From Blastococcus sp. TF02-09 (GTDB taxonomy: Bacteria; Actinomycetota; Actinomycetes; Mycobacteriales; Geodermatophilaceae): a stretch of DNA of 64,000 nucleotides. The DNA lies in contig NZ_QOHH01000010.1 in the NCBI RefSeq assembly GCF_003319105.1, positions 1 through 64,000 on the forward strand, given 5' to 3'. Below, piece by piece: positions 35,884 to 44,146 of this stretch. Position 1 is the stretch's first letter, and each line of letters starts with the position of its first letter. A program made the translations under genes and the position numbers. Below the pieces are notes generated by a model. That model was not told the DNA's origin, ran no database searches, and saw only the letters and a program-made list of their open reading frames with translations.

Positions 35884-37578
35884 TCAGGAACGGGTCGAGG
35901 TGGTCGTGGACGTCGTGGGGGACGCCGGGCTCGTCGGCGCCGGTGTCGTGGTGGGCGTCGTCGGTGCCGGGTCCGGCTCGGGTTCCGGCTCCGGGTCGGT
36001 GGTGCCGGGGTCGGTCCCCGGGTCCGTACCGGGACCGGACGTCCCGGTCCCCGGGTCCGGGGTGCCGGGGTCGGCCGGCCCCTGGTCCACGGGGGTCGCG
36101 GGCTCGTCGACCGGCTCGCTCGGCGTGGTGCTGGGCCGGCCCGCCTGGAGGGTGGGCTCGGAGGTGGTGGGCTCCTCGGCAGCGCCGTCGTCTGCGGGGG
36201 TGTCGGACCCGGGGGCGGCGTCGGTGACGAGCGCCTCCCGCGGGGTGGTCCGGCTGCTCGCGCTCCCGCCCTCCCGCGGCACCGGGACGGCGTAGCGGAC
36301 GACGACGACGTCCCCGGCCCGCAGCTGCCGGCCGGTCGGGGAGACGCCGGTGACCTGGTCGGCCGGGACGTCGGCGGACGGCTCCTCGTCGAGCTGCACG
36401 ACCAGGCCCAGCCCGGTCAGCTCCTCGGCGACCTCGTCCACCGGGCGACCGACGTAGTCGCCGGCCCGCAGCAGCGTGCTGCCGCTGTCGCGCTGCTCGG
36501 CGGCCACCGCGGCCGACGCGGGCGGGCTGTCGGAGACGGTCTGGAGCACCGCGGCCGCGATGCCGGCGCCGGCGAGGAGCGCGACGAGCGGCAGCAGCGC
36601 CAGCGCCACCCGGCGCCCGCGGCGCGGGGCGGGCGGGGTGAGCACGGTGGTCCCGGTCGTGGGTGCCGTGCCCTCCTCGGGCGCGGGCGGGAGGGCGGCG
36701 ACCTCCTGGGTCGCGGGCGCGGGCGGCTCGGGCAGCGAGCGTCCGGCCAGGACGTCGTCGACCGCGGCGCCGAAGGCCGCGCCGTCGGGGATGCGCACCG
36801 CGGGGTCCTTGACCAGCGCGCGGGTGATGAGCGTGCGGACGCCGGGCGGCAGCGCGCCGGGGAGCGGCTCGGGCTCCTGCTGCACCTGCTTGAGGGCGAT
36901 GGTGACCGCGTTGTCCCCCTCGAACGCGGGGTGGCCGGTCAGGCACTCGTAGCCGATGAGGCCGAGCGCGTAGACGTCGCTGGCCGGGGTGGCCAGCCGT
37001 CCCTCGGCCTGCTCGGGGGAGAGGTACTGCGGGGTGCCGATCACCTGGCCGGTGCGGGTGAGCGCGACGCTGCGGGCCGACCAGGCGATGCCGAAGTCGG
37101 TGATCTTCACGCTGCCGTCGTCCCGCACCAGGATGTTGCCCGGCTTCACGTCGCGGTGGACCAGGCCCATGCGGTGGGCCTCGGCGAGCGCGAACGCGGT
37201 CTGCTGCAGCAGCCGGAGCGTCGTGTCGGCGTCCAGCGCGCCCTCGCGGGCCAGCAGGGCGGAGAGCGGCTCGCCCTCGACGAGCTCCATCACCAGGTAG
37301 GCCAGCGTCTCGCCGGTGCCGTCCTGGGCGATCTCCTCGCCGTAGTCGAAGACGGCGGCGACGTTGGGGTGGCTCAGCGAGGCCGCGTGTTGTGCCTCGG
37401 CGCGGAACCGGGCGAGGAAGCTCGGGTCGCCGGTGTACTCGCTGCGCAGTACCTTCACGGCGACCGACCGGTGCAGGGCGATGTCCGTGCCGCGCCACAC
37501 CTGGCCCATGCCACCGGCAGCGATCATCTGGTGGAGCTCGTACCGGTCGCCCAGGCACCGTCGTCCTGGTTCGACCAC
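35884..37578 (-). CDS. Ser/Thr protein kinase, PknB-like, with PASTA-like extracellular domain
   Basis: The 564-residue kinase has an intact catalytic domain (about 12-275): ATP loop [32 protein letters not shown] and [13 protein letters not shown] with a Thr-rich activation loop. A single transmembrane helix lies at about 345-365 (RVALALLPLVALLAGAGIA). Outside the cell is one PASTA-like domain (DYVGRPVDEVAEELTGLGL) and a long Pro/Thr/Asp/Gly-rich tail with repeated DPGTDPGT units. Such kinases sense cell-wall fragments. GTG 37578 was chosen because GAGGAG sits 8 bases upstream. The frameshifted paralogue lies 79 bases downstream on the same strand. Confidence 0.92.
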   Translation of the reverse strand: MVEPGRRCLGDRYELHQMIAAGGMGQVWRGTDIALHRSVAVKVLRSEYTGDPSFLARFRAEAQHAASLSHPNVAAVFDYGEEIAQDGTGETLAYLVMELVEGEPLSALLAREGALDADTTLRLLQQTAFALAEAHRMGLVHRDVKPGNILVRDDGSVKITDFGIAWSARSVALTRTGQVIGTPQYLSPEQAEGRLATPASDVYALGLIGYECLTGHPAFEGDNAVTIALKQVQQEPEPLPGALPPGVRTLITRALVKDPAVRIPDGAAFGAAVDDVLAGRSLPEPPAPATQEVAALPPAPEEGTAPTTGTTVLTPPAPRRGRRVALALLPLVALLAGAGIAAAVLQTVSDSPPASAAVAAEQRDSGSTLLRAGDYVGRPVDEVAEELTGLGLVVQLDEEPSADVPADQVTGVSPTGRQLRAGDVVVVRYAVPVPREGGSASSRTTPREALVTDAAPGSDTPADDGAAEEPTTSEPTLQAGRPSTTPSEPVDEPATPVDQGPADPGTPDPGTGTSGPGTDPGTDPGTTDPEPEPEPDPAPTTPTTTPAPTSPASPTTSTTTSTRS

Positions 37579-37807
37579 GGGGGTCACTCCTCGTCCACGT
37601 CCGTCCGGCTGGTGCACGGGGTCCACCGCGAGCGAGCCCCGTACCCACGGTGTCCAGACCCGGTCGGGTCTACACATGCGCAGGCCGATCCATGGTCGCC
37701 CGCGGACCGCCGCACACCCCGCGGCGGCGGGCGTGATGCCCACGACCACCCCCGTCCGGTCGGCGCGGCGGCTGCGGTGCGTGCACGGCCGCGCACGAGA
37801 ACCGGGA

Positions 37808-39097
37808 TCAGCCGGTGAACAGCGCCCGGCCCCACCAGTCGCCGTCGCCCCGGACGCCCGGCGGGCAGGCGAAGACCGCCGAGGACGTGTGCCGGACGTA
37901 CTCGTTCAGGGCGTCCCGCCGCAGGTTCCGCTGCACCTGCACGAACCCGGTCGCGGGGTCGCGCTGGTAGGCGATGAAGAACAGGCCCGCGTCCAGCCGG
38001 CCCAGCCCGTCCGAGCCGTCCACGAAGCTGTAGCCGCGCCGGAGGATCGCCGTCCCGGAGTTGCTCGGGTGGGCGAGGAAGACGTGCGACGTCTCGGGGA
38101 TCGCGAACTCGCCGTCGACCTGCTTCGTGACGTCGACCGGGTCGAACTCGGCCCGCTGACCGAGCGGCGCTCCGGTGCCCTTGGTGCGGCCGATCGTCCG
38201 GTGCTGCTCGTCGAGGGTCGCGGTGTCCCACGGCTCGATCAGCATCCGGATCCGGCGGGCGACCAGGTACGAGCCACCGGCCAGCCAGTCGCCGCCGCTG
38301 TCGCCGTCGGCCACCCAGACGAACCGGTCGAGCGCCTGCTCGTTCTCCGCCTTGAGGTTGTTCGTGCCGTCCTTGAAGCCGAAGAGGTTGCGCGGGGTGG
38401 CCTGCCCGGTGCTGGTGGACGAGGTCCGCCCGAAGCCGAGCTGCGACCAGCGGACGCTCACCACGCCGGCACCGAGGCGCACCAGGTTGCGGACGGCGTG
38501 CACCGCCACCTGGGGGTCGTTCGCGCAGGCCTGGATGCAGAGGTCACCTCCGCTGATCGCGGGGTCGAGCTGGTCGCCGGCGAAGGCGGGCAGCTCCACC
38601 AGCGGGGCGGGCCGCCGGGCGGCCAGGCCGAAGCGGTCCCCGCCGTCGACCGTTTCGAACAAGGTCGGCCCGAAGCCGATGGTCAGGGTCAGCCCCGACG
38701 CCGGCAGCCCGAGGGCCTCGCCCGTGTCGTCCGGCGGGGCGTACCGCTCGCCGTCCACCGCACCGACCGGGCCGGCGTCGCGCCCGGCCGTCATGCGCCG
38801 CGCGGCGTCGGTCCACGTCCGGAGCAGCTCGACCAGCTCGTCCCGGTCGTCGGTGATGACGTCGAGGGCGACGAAGTGCAGCCGGTCCTGCGCGGGGGTC
38901 ACGATGCCGGCCTGGTGGGCGCCGGTGAAGGGGACGGCGTCGTCAGGGCCGGCGGACGACGCCGCCGTCTCCACGGCCGTCGCCCGCCCGATCAGCCCGC
39001 CGGTGGCGCCGGCCGCCAGCACGCCGGCGGTCCCGGCCCCCATCCAGCCGAACAGCCGCCGGCGGGAGACCCCCGTCGGCTCCTCCTGCCCGCTCAT
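37808..39097 (-). CDS. efeB: Dyp-type heme peroxidase / deferrochelatase EfeB
   Basis: The 429-residue protein starts with a Tat signal (SRRRLFGWMGAGTAGVLAAG), so it is exported folded. The DyP domain includes LFGFKDGTNN, the GxxDG motif whose Asp is the distal catalytic residue, and DGSDGLGRLDAGLFFIAYQRDP near the C terminus. With EfeO it takes part in elemental ferrous/heme iron uptake. The ATG overlaps the stop of efeO by 4 bases (ATGA at 39094-39097). No efeU permease gene is adjacent. Confidence 0.94.
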   Translation of the reverse strand: MSGQEEPTGVSRRRLFGWMGAGTAGVLAAGATGGLIGRATAVETAASSAGPDDAVPFTGAHQAGIVTPAQDRLHFVALDVITDDRDELVELLRTWTDAARRMTAGRDAGPVGAVDGERYAPPDDTGEALGLPASGLTLTIGFGPTLFETVDGGDRFGLAARRPAPLVELPAFAGDQLDPAISGGDLCIQACANDPQVAVHAVRNLVRLGAGVVSVRWSQLGFGRTSSTSTGQATPRNLFGFKDGTNNLKAENEQALDRFVWVADGDSGGDWLAGGSYLVARRIRMLIEPWDTATLDEQHRTIGRTKGTGAPLGQRAEFDPVDVTKQVDGEFAIPETSHVFLAHPSNSGTAILRRGYSFVDGSDGLGRLDAGLFFIAYQRDPATGFVQVQRNLRRDALNEYVRHTSSAVFACPPGVRGDGDWWGRALFTG

Positions 39098-40236
39098 CGG
39101 TCGGCGACGACCGCCGCGACCTCGCTGACCGACGCGGTCAGGGCGGTGACGCTGTCGGACAGGCCCCTGAGCTGCTCCTGGGTGAGCTGGTCGTGCAGCA
39201 CCCAGCCGTCGCCGGCGCGGTACTGCCGCAGCTCGGTCTCGGTCGCGGCGAACCGCTCGTCGATCTCGGCGACCAGCTCGGGGTCGGCCTCCTCGAGGTA
39301 GGGGCGCAGCGCCTGGACGGCGGCCTGCGAGCCCTCGAGGTTGGCGGCGAAGTCCCACAGGTCGGTGTGCGAGTAACGGTCCTCCTCGCCGGTGATCTTG
39401 CCGGTGGCCACCTCGTCGAGCAGCGCCTTCGCACCGTTGGCCAGCTGCAGCGGCTCCAGCGTCGTCCCGTCCGCGAGCTCGACGATTCGCTGGACGTCGG
39501 TGAGCAGCTTGTCGGCGTAGGGCCCCATGCCGGACACGTCCCCGGTCTCCCAGAGCGCCTTCTCGATGCGGTGGAAGCCGGTGAAGTCCTGGCCCTCCTC
39601 CTGGTCGCCCTCGCGGCCGTCGATGAGGGGGTCGAGGTCGCCGAAGATCTCCGCGACCGGCTCGATGCGCTCCCAGTAGGTGCGGGCGACCGGGTACAGC
39701 GCCTTCGCCCTCTCGACGTCGCCGGCGGTCACCGCCCCGGTGAAGGCCGTCGTCTGCTCGAGCAGGGCGGCGGTCTGGCTCCGGACGTAACGCTGGTAGT
39801 CCGTGCCGGCCTGCGCGAGCGACTCGTCCTCCGACAGCCGCTCGGAGTCGCCGGTCACGGTCAGCGGGTTCCGGATGCCGTCGCCGGTCATCCCGGGCTT
39901 GCAGGCGGTCTCGTACTCACCGGCCGGCAGCTCCACCAGCAGCGGGCGGCTCTGCTCCGGGGCGATGTTCTCCGCCTCGGCCATCACGCGGTCGCCCTCG
40001 GCGTAGACGTAGAACTCGGTGGTCGTGCTGCCGCCGTTGGTCACCTCGAACTCGTACGTGCCCGCCTCGAGCTCCGCGGTCCCGACGTCGCAGGCGTCGT
40101 CGGACGCGGCGACCGGGATGGTCTCGGCGGCCGGGCTGCTCCCGCCCGCGGCGTCGTCCGACTCGCCGCAGGCGGCGGTGAGGACGACGAGGGCCAGGGC
40201 CGGGGCGAGGGCCGCCCGGCGGTTCCGCAGGGACAT
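39094..40236 (-). CDS. efeO: EfeO iron-uptake lipoprotein (cupredoxin + M75 imelysin)
   Basis: The 380-residue protein has a lipoprotein signal with lipobox LTAAC (Cys23), an N-terminal EfeO cupredoxin domain (about 45-140) and an imelysin/M75 domain (about 145-375) with the metal-binding HxxE in GFHRIEKALW. It should bind iron outside the membrane and pass it to a permease. ATG 40236 is clear. A DtxR/IdeR-like box at 40290-40308 lies 54 bases upstream, so it is probably repressed by iron. efeB follows with a 4-base overlap. Confidence 0.94.
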   Translation of the reverse strand: MSLRNRRAALAPALALVVLTAACGESDDAAGGSSPAAETIPVAASDDACDVGTAELEAGTYEFEVTNGGSTTTEFYVYAEGDRVMAEAENIAPEQSRPLLVELPAGEYETACKPGMTGDGIRNPLTVTGDSERLSEDESLAQAGTDYQRYVRSQTAALLEQTTAFTGAVTAGDVERAKALYPVARTYWERIEPVAEIFGDLDPLIDGREGDQEEGQDFTGFHRIEKALWETGDVSGMGPYADKLLTDVQRIVELADGTTLEPLQLANGAKALLDEVATGKITGEEDRYSHTDLWDFAANLEGSQAAVQALRPYLEEADPELVAEIDERFAATETELRQYRAGDGWVLHDQLTQEQLRGLSDSVTALTASVSEVAAVVADR

Positions 40237-40289
40237 GCGGCGCTTCTCCGAGTCTGTGAGGGGTCGGTACGGAGCCCCGTCGACCGGAC

Positions 40290-40308
40290 GAAGGGCAGGC
40301 TCACCTTA
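40290..40308 (-). promoter_or_regulatory. IdeR/DtxR-like iron box upstream of efeO
   Basis: On the minus strand the 19-mer reads TAAGGTGAGCCTGCCCTTC. It fits TnAGGTnAGnCTnnCCT, the core of the DtxR/IdeR consensus, matching 12 of 19 full consensus positions and all of the core ones. It is 54 bases upstream of the efeO start, a sensible position for iron-dependent repression. Confidence 0.65.
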
Positions 40309-40431
40309 GTCACGGCCGATCGGTCGGGCACCACCCTCCGGCCCGCAGCGTGACCGAGGCCACTGCCGTGGCAGGGTGGGCCGCACGGGACGCCCGGGGC
40401 CCGGACCACTGCGCGCGAGAGGCGGACGACG

Positions 40432-41223
40432 ATGGCCGAGACCGTGACCCGGGAGGACTCCGCCGGCGTCGCCACGCTGACCATGCTGCGGCCGGGGCTG
40501 TCGTCGGCCTCCCGCCGGGAGCTCCTCGCGCACGCCCGGGACGTCGCCGGCGACGAGTCGGTGCGCGCCGTGCTGCTCACCGGCTCCGGCCGCGCGTTCT
40601 GCGTCGGCCAGGACCTGCACGAGTCCCGGGCGCGCCGCGCGGCGGAGGAGCCACCGGCGGACCCCGACCAGCCCCTGCCGGTGCTCGTCGAGGAGTACAA
40701 CCCGATGATCCTCGCGCTGTCCCGGCTGCCGGTGCCGCTCGTCGTGGGCGTCAACGGCGCGTGCGCGGGCGCGGGCCTGGGGGTGGCGCTCACCGGCGAC
40801 CTGCGGGTGGCCGCGGCCGGCGCGAAGTTCACCACCGCGTTCGCGGGGGTCGGGCTGTCCAGCGACTCGGCGGTGGCCTCCCGGCTGGTGCACTGCGTGG
40901 GCGGGGCGCGTGCCACCGAGCTGCTGCTGCTGCCCGAGCCCTTCCTCGCCGAGACGGCGGCGCACTGGGGCCTGGTGCACCGCGTGGTGCCGGCCGAGCA
41001 GGTGCGGGCGGAGGCGTTCGCGCTGGCCGCACGGCTGGCGGCGGGCCCGACGGTGGCCTACCGGGCGATCAAGACGGTCCTGGCGACGGCGGCGACGGAC
41101 TCGCTGGAGGAGACGCTGGCGCTGGAGGCCCGACTGCAGGTGCTCGCCGGGCGGACCGACGACCATCGCGAGGCGGTCGCGGCGTTCCTGGAGAAGCGGC
41201 CGGCGGAGTTCACCGGCCGCTGA
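40432..41223 (+). CDS. enoyl-CoA hydratase/isomerase (PaaG-like)
   Basis: The 263-residue crotonase-fold protein has RAFCVGQDLHE (oxyanion region), the second oxyanion element NGACAGAGLGVALTGDLRVA and a segment GVGLSSDSAVASRLVHCVG where an Asp replaces the hydratase Glu. This is the pattern of PaaG-type isomerases (epoxyphenylacetyl-CoA to oxepin) rather than classical hydratases. No other phenylacetate genes are here, so the pathway is unclear. ATG 40432 is clear. It is divergent from efeO across about 195 bases. Confidence 0.87.
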   Translation: MAETVTREDSAGVATLTMLRPGLSSASRRELLAHARDVAGDESVRAVLLTGSGRAFCVGQDLHESRARRAAEEPPADPDQPLPVLVEEYNPMILALSRLPVPLVVGVNGACAGAGLGVALTGDLRVAAAGAKFTTAFAGVGLSSDSAVASRLVHCVGGARATELLLLPEPFLAETAAHWGLVHRVVPAEQVRAEAFALAARLAAGPTVAYRAIKTVLATAATDSLEETLALEARLQVLAGRTDDHREAVAAFLEKRPAEFTGR

Positions 41224-41226
41224 GCG

Positions 41227-41445
41227 TCAGCCCGCGAGGGCGGCGCAGGCGGGGCAGACGTCGGTACCGTTGCGCGGCCACGAGTCCTCGGGCGAGACGC
41301 GGGCCAGCGAGCCGCAGACCGTGAGCTCGCAGGCGCCGTCGATCTCGGCGGCCGGCCGGTGCAGCTCGACGGCGTGCCAGAGCGCGGCGGTCGCGCCGTG
41401 GGCGCGGCCGAGCGCGGGAGCGTGCGCGGTGGTCTGCAGCATCAT
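41227..41445 (-). CDS. small Cys-containing protein with a CxxC knuckle (72 aa)
   Basis: The short protein has four Cys: a pair in CELTVC and a CPAC knuckle near the C terminus (GTDVCPACAALAG), suggesting one structural zinc. Small actinobacterial proteins with this spacing are common and uncharacterised. Two tandem ATG codons (41445 and 41442) can serve as start; no strong ribosome site is seen. It is convergent with the enoyl-CoA hydratase gene (3 bases) and divergent from the MBL gene. Confidence 0.6.
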   Translation of the reverse strand: MMLQTTAHAPALGRAHGATAALWHAVELHRPAAEIDGACELTVCGSLARVSPEDSWPRNGTDVCPACAALAG

Positions 41446-41562
41446 GGGGATCCCGTCGGCAGCCCGGGCGTCCGGGGTGACGGCCGGGGCGCCGGTCCTC
41501 CCCCCGAGGGGTGAGACGGCCATCGGGCGCGGGCGGCGGGCGGCCGGGTGCAGGATGCGGGC

Positions 41563-42201
41563 ATGGAGCTGACCAAGCACGGCCACGCCTGCGTCGTCCT
41601 CAGCGACGGGGACCGCCGCCTCGTGATCGACCCCGGCGCCTTCACCGACCCCGCGGCGCTGCAGGGCGCGGGCGCGGTGCTGATCACCCACGAGCACCCG
41701 GACCACGTCGAGCCCCAGCGGCTGCGCGCGGCGCTGGATGCCGATCCGGCGCTGGAGGTGTGGACCAACAAGTCCGTGGCGGCCGCGCTCGAGGGCCTGG
41801 GCGGGCGGGTCCACGTGGTGGGCGACGGTGACGCGGTGACGGCCGCCGGCTTCGACGTCCGCGTGCACGGTGAGCTGCACGCCGAGATCCACCCGGAGAT
41901 CCCGCGGATCCCGAACATCGGCTTCCTGGTGGACGGTCAGGTCTTCCACCCGGGCGACGCGCTCACGGTGCCGGACGAGCCGGTGGCGACGCTGCTGGTG
42001 CCGATGCACGCGCCCTGGTCGCGCACCGCCGACCTCATCGACTACGTGCGGGCGGTGCACGCCGACCAGGCGTTCGCCGTGCACGACGGGCTGCTCAACG
42101 ACGCCGGGCTCGGCATCGTCGCCGGCCTGCTCGGGGAGCGGGGCCCGGGGACACCGACGCCGTTCAGCCGACTGGCCCCGGGGGACACGACCGAGCTCTG
42201 A
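41563..42201 (+). CDS. metallo-beta-lactamase fold hydrolase (UlaG-like)
   Basis: The 212-residue protein has the metal motif HxHxDH as THEHPDH (about residue 45-50) after an LVIDPGAF strand, and later metal ligands in HPGDAL and PMHAPW. Size and motif order match small UlaG/YcbL-type MBL hydrolases; the substrate is unknown. ATG 41563 starts at ELTKHGHACV, the natural first strand. No ribosome site stronger than GGATGCGG is visible. Confidence 0.87.
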   Translation: MELTKHGHACVVLSDGDRRLVIDPGAFTDPAALQGAGAVLITHEHPDHVEPQRLRAALDADPALEVWTNKSVAAALEGLGGRVHVVGDGDAVTAAGFDVRVHGELHAEIHPEIPRIPNIGFLVDGQVFHPGDALTVPDEPVATLLVPMHAPWSRTADLIDYVRAVHADQAFAVHDGLLNDAGLGIVAGLLGERGPGTPTPFSRLAPGDTTEL

Positions 42202-42228
42202 GGCCCGACGCGTCCCCCGGGGACCGGA

Positions 42229-42492
42229 TCAGCGGACGGGGCGGCGCGAGCGCCCGGCGATGCCCTCGGCGACGCCGATCAGCAGCACGGCGGCGACGAC
42301 GGCGAGCACGAAGCCGAGGGCGTTCAGCTCCCAGATGTCACCGGTGCCGAACGCCTGGGCGATCAGGCCACCGATCAGCGAACCGACGAGGCCCAGGGCG
42401 AGGGTCGCCAGGATCCCGAGGTTCTGCCGGCCCGGGACGATGAGCCGGGCGAGCGCGCCGATGATGAGTCCGGCGACGAGAAAGCCGATCAC
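42229..42492 (-). CDS. GlsB/YeaQ/YmgE family stress membrane protein
   Basis: The 87-residue protein has three hydrophobic helices and the family signature GLIIGALARLIVPG, then LGLVGSLIGGLIAQ. In Gram-positive relatives GlsB tethers the stress protein Asp23 to the membrane; here the function is inferred only from family. GTG 42492 has a strong AGAAGGAG site. It is a tandem paralogue of the gene at 42616-42888, 123 bases downstream of it on the same strand. Confidence 0.9.
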   Translation of the reverse strand: MIGFLVAGLIIGALARLIVPGRQNLGILATLALGLVGSLIGGLIAQAFGTGDIWELNALGFVLAVVAAVLLIGVAEGIAGRSRRPVR

Positions 42493-42615
42493 TGTGGTTC
42501 TCCTTCTGTTCTGTGCGGGGACCCCGGACAGGCACGGATCCCGGCTGCTCGGACGAGGGCCGGGGGATGGCAGGACCCCGGGGACGCGGTCGGACCGCGT
42601 CCCCGGGGCGCGACA

Positions 42616-42888
42616 TCAGCGGACGGCGCGGTTGTTGCGACCGGTGATGGTCGAGGCGGCGACGACGAGCACGGCGGCCACGATGATCGAGATGATCCAG
42701 CGGACCCAGTCGATGCCGTCGGTCGCCTCCACGCCCAGCAGTTCGGCCAGGTACCAGCCGATCAGCACACCGGCGATGCCGCACAGGACGGTCAGCCAGA
42801 GCGGCGTGTTGTCCCGTGCGCCCGGGGCGACGAACTTGCCCAGCAGACCGATGATGAGGCCCGCGACGAGCACTCCGATGATCTCCAT
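42616..42888 (-). CDS. GlsB/YeaQ/YmgE family stress membrane protein (paralogue)
   Basis: The 90-residue protein has three hydrophobic helices with GLIIGLLGKFVAPG and GIAGVLIGWYLAELLG. It diverges from the downstream paralogue mainly in the middle helix and carries an acidic loop (VEATDGIDW). ATG 42888 has GAGGGAG upstream. A sigma-B-like promoter lies about 85-110 bases upstream, consistent with a stress-induced pair. Confidence 0.9.
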   Translation of the reverse strand: MEIIGVLVAGLIIGLLGKFVAPGARDNTPLWLTVLCGIAGVLIGWYLAELLGVEATDGIDWVRWIISIIVAAVLVVAASTITGRNNRAVR

Positions 42889-42971
42889 AGCGAACTCCCT
42901 CGGATCGAACGGTCCGGCGAGCGGGGGTGCCGACGAGGTGCCGGGTGCGCCGCCGGAGCACGGAGGAGCAG

Positions 42972-42997
42972 ATACCCCCGCTGACGATCATCGAAGC
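42972..42997 (-). promoter_or_regulatory. sigma-B/sigma-F-like stress promoter
   Basis: On the minus strand GCTT (42994-42997) is followed by 16 bases and GGGTAT (42972-42977). This fits the actinobacterial group-3 stress sigma consensus GnnT-N14-16-GGGTAY. It points toward the two GlsB-like genes, with 83 bases from the -10 element to the ATG. Confidence 0.55.
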
Positions 42998-43033
42998 GCC
43001 GTTCGCCCGATCGTGACCTCGAGCCGCGGGCGC

Positions 43034-43486
43034 TCAGCCCCCGCGGACCAGGTCGACGTGCGCCGGCACCTTGTCCAGCTCGGACTCCACCGTCCGGGCC
43101 ACCATCGGACGCGCGGCTCGGCCCTGCACCAGCCGCGCCAGCCGGCGCTTCGCCCGGGTCTCGTGGGTGATCGTCAGCGTCACCCGGGTCCCGCCGGACG
43201 GGGTGTCGGCCAGCTCGATGCGCGTCGTCCAGGTCTCCGGCGTGAGCTCCAGGGACGTGACGACGACGCGGCCCGGCGTCCACTCCACGATCCGGCCGCG
43301 CGGTGCCCCCGCGGGCGGCTCGCCCTCGAGCCGGCCGGGCACCGCCACGAACGTGGTCCGCCGCCCGGAGCCGGTGACGACGTAGGAGACGTCGCAGACC
43401 GGGCAGTAGGGGGCGAGCACCGCGAGCGCGCGCCACACGTCGTCCCGGGGCTCGGGCAGCTCGCGGGTGCCGGTGGCCGAGCTCAC
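43034..43486 (-). CDS. SRPBCC family protein with an internal CPVCD motif
   Basis: The 150-residue protein has the SRPBCC pattern: RELPEPRDDVWRALAVLAPYCPVC at the N terminus, central VEWTPGRVVVTSLELTPETWTTRIELADTPSGGTRVTLT strands and a C-terminal helix (ARPMVARTVESELDKV). The CxxC is unusual for the fold and could bind metal or form a disulfide. GTG 43486 was chosen because it begins just before the first strand; a ribosome site is weak. It is divergent from a TetR gene across 78 bases, so it may be its target. Confidence 0.72.
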   Translation of the reverse strand: MSSATGTRELPEPRDDVWRALAVLAPYCPVCDVSYVVTGSGRRTTFVAVPGRLEGEPPAGAPRGRIVEWTPGRVVVTSLELTPETWTTRIELADTPSGGTRVTLTITHETRAKRRLARLVQGRAARPMVARTVESELDKVPAHVDLVRGG

Positions 43487-43564
43487 GGCCCGACGGTACC
43501 GCCGACCTGCGGATCCCCAAAGCGACGACTGGCCGAACCGGGGACACGGCCGCACGATCACGGC

Positions 43565-44140
43565 GTGACCGAGACGTCTGACTGGCGGACCCGCCGGTGG
43601 GAGGCGACCCACCGGCGCATCCTCACGACCGCGCTCGACCTCTTCCAGGACTTCGGCTACGAGCAGGTGAGCGTCAACCAGATCGCCAAGCGGTCAGGGG
43701 TCTCGGTACCGACGTTCTACGCGCACTACCCGAGCAAGGAACACCTGCTCATGGGGCTGCCGACCCAGGAGGCGGTCGACGCGCTCCTGGCCACCCAGCC
43801 GGCGGACCTGCCGCTCGACGAGCGCGTCCGCCGGGCGCTGCTCTCCTTCCTCGGCGGCGTCCCGCCCGAGCAGCTCGAGGAGGTCCTCGCCCGCTGGCGG
43901 GTCGTCGCCGCGACCCCGGCCCTCCGCATCCGCGCCGCGGAGTTCGAGCGCGCGACCGCCGGCATGTTCCTGGCGAGCGCGACGTCGTCCTCCGGCGAGG
44001 CACCGGGCCCCGGGGACGTCGTCCGGATCGGCGCCGTGCTGGTGGCCTACACGGCCGGCGTCCTGCTCTGGGCCGAGGGCGACGGCGAGCCGGACGTCGT
44101 CAAGGCGGTCGACGAGGCCTTCCGCGCCCTCTCCGACTGA
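43565..44140 (+). CDS. TetR family transcriptional regulator
   Basis: The 191-residue repressor has an N-terminal HTH: RILTTALDLFQDFGYEQVSVNQIAKRSGVSVPTFYAHYPSKEHLL (about residues 17-61), with the classical TetR helix-turn-helix. The rest is a ligand-binding and dimerisation domain with no informative motif. GTG 43565 is the natural start. Divergent placement to the SRPBCC gene suggests control of that gene; no clear palindrome was found in the 78 bases between them. It is convergent with the CYTH-CHAD gene (6 bases). Confidence 0.9.
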   Translation: MTETSDWRTRRWEATHRRILTTALDLFQDFGYEQVSVNQIAKRSGVSVPTFYAHYPSKEHLLMGLPTQEAVDALLATQPADLPLDERVRRALLSFLGGVPPEQLEEVLARWRVVAATPALRIRAAEFERATAGMFLASATSSSGEAPGPGDVVRIGAVLVAYTAGVLLWAEGDGEPDVVKAVDEAFRALSD

Positions 44141-44146
44141 GGGCCC

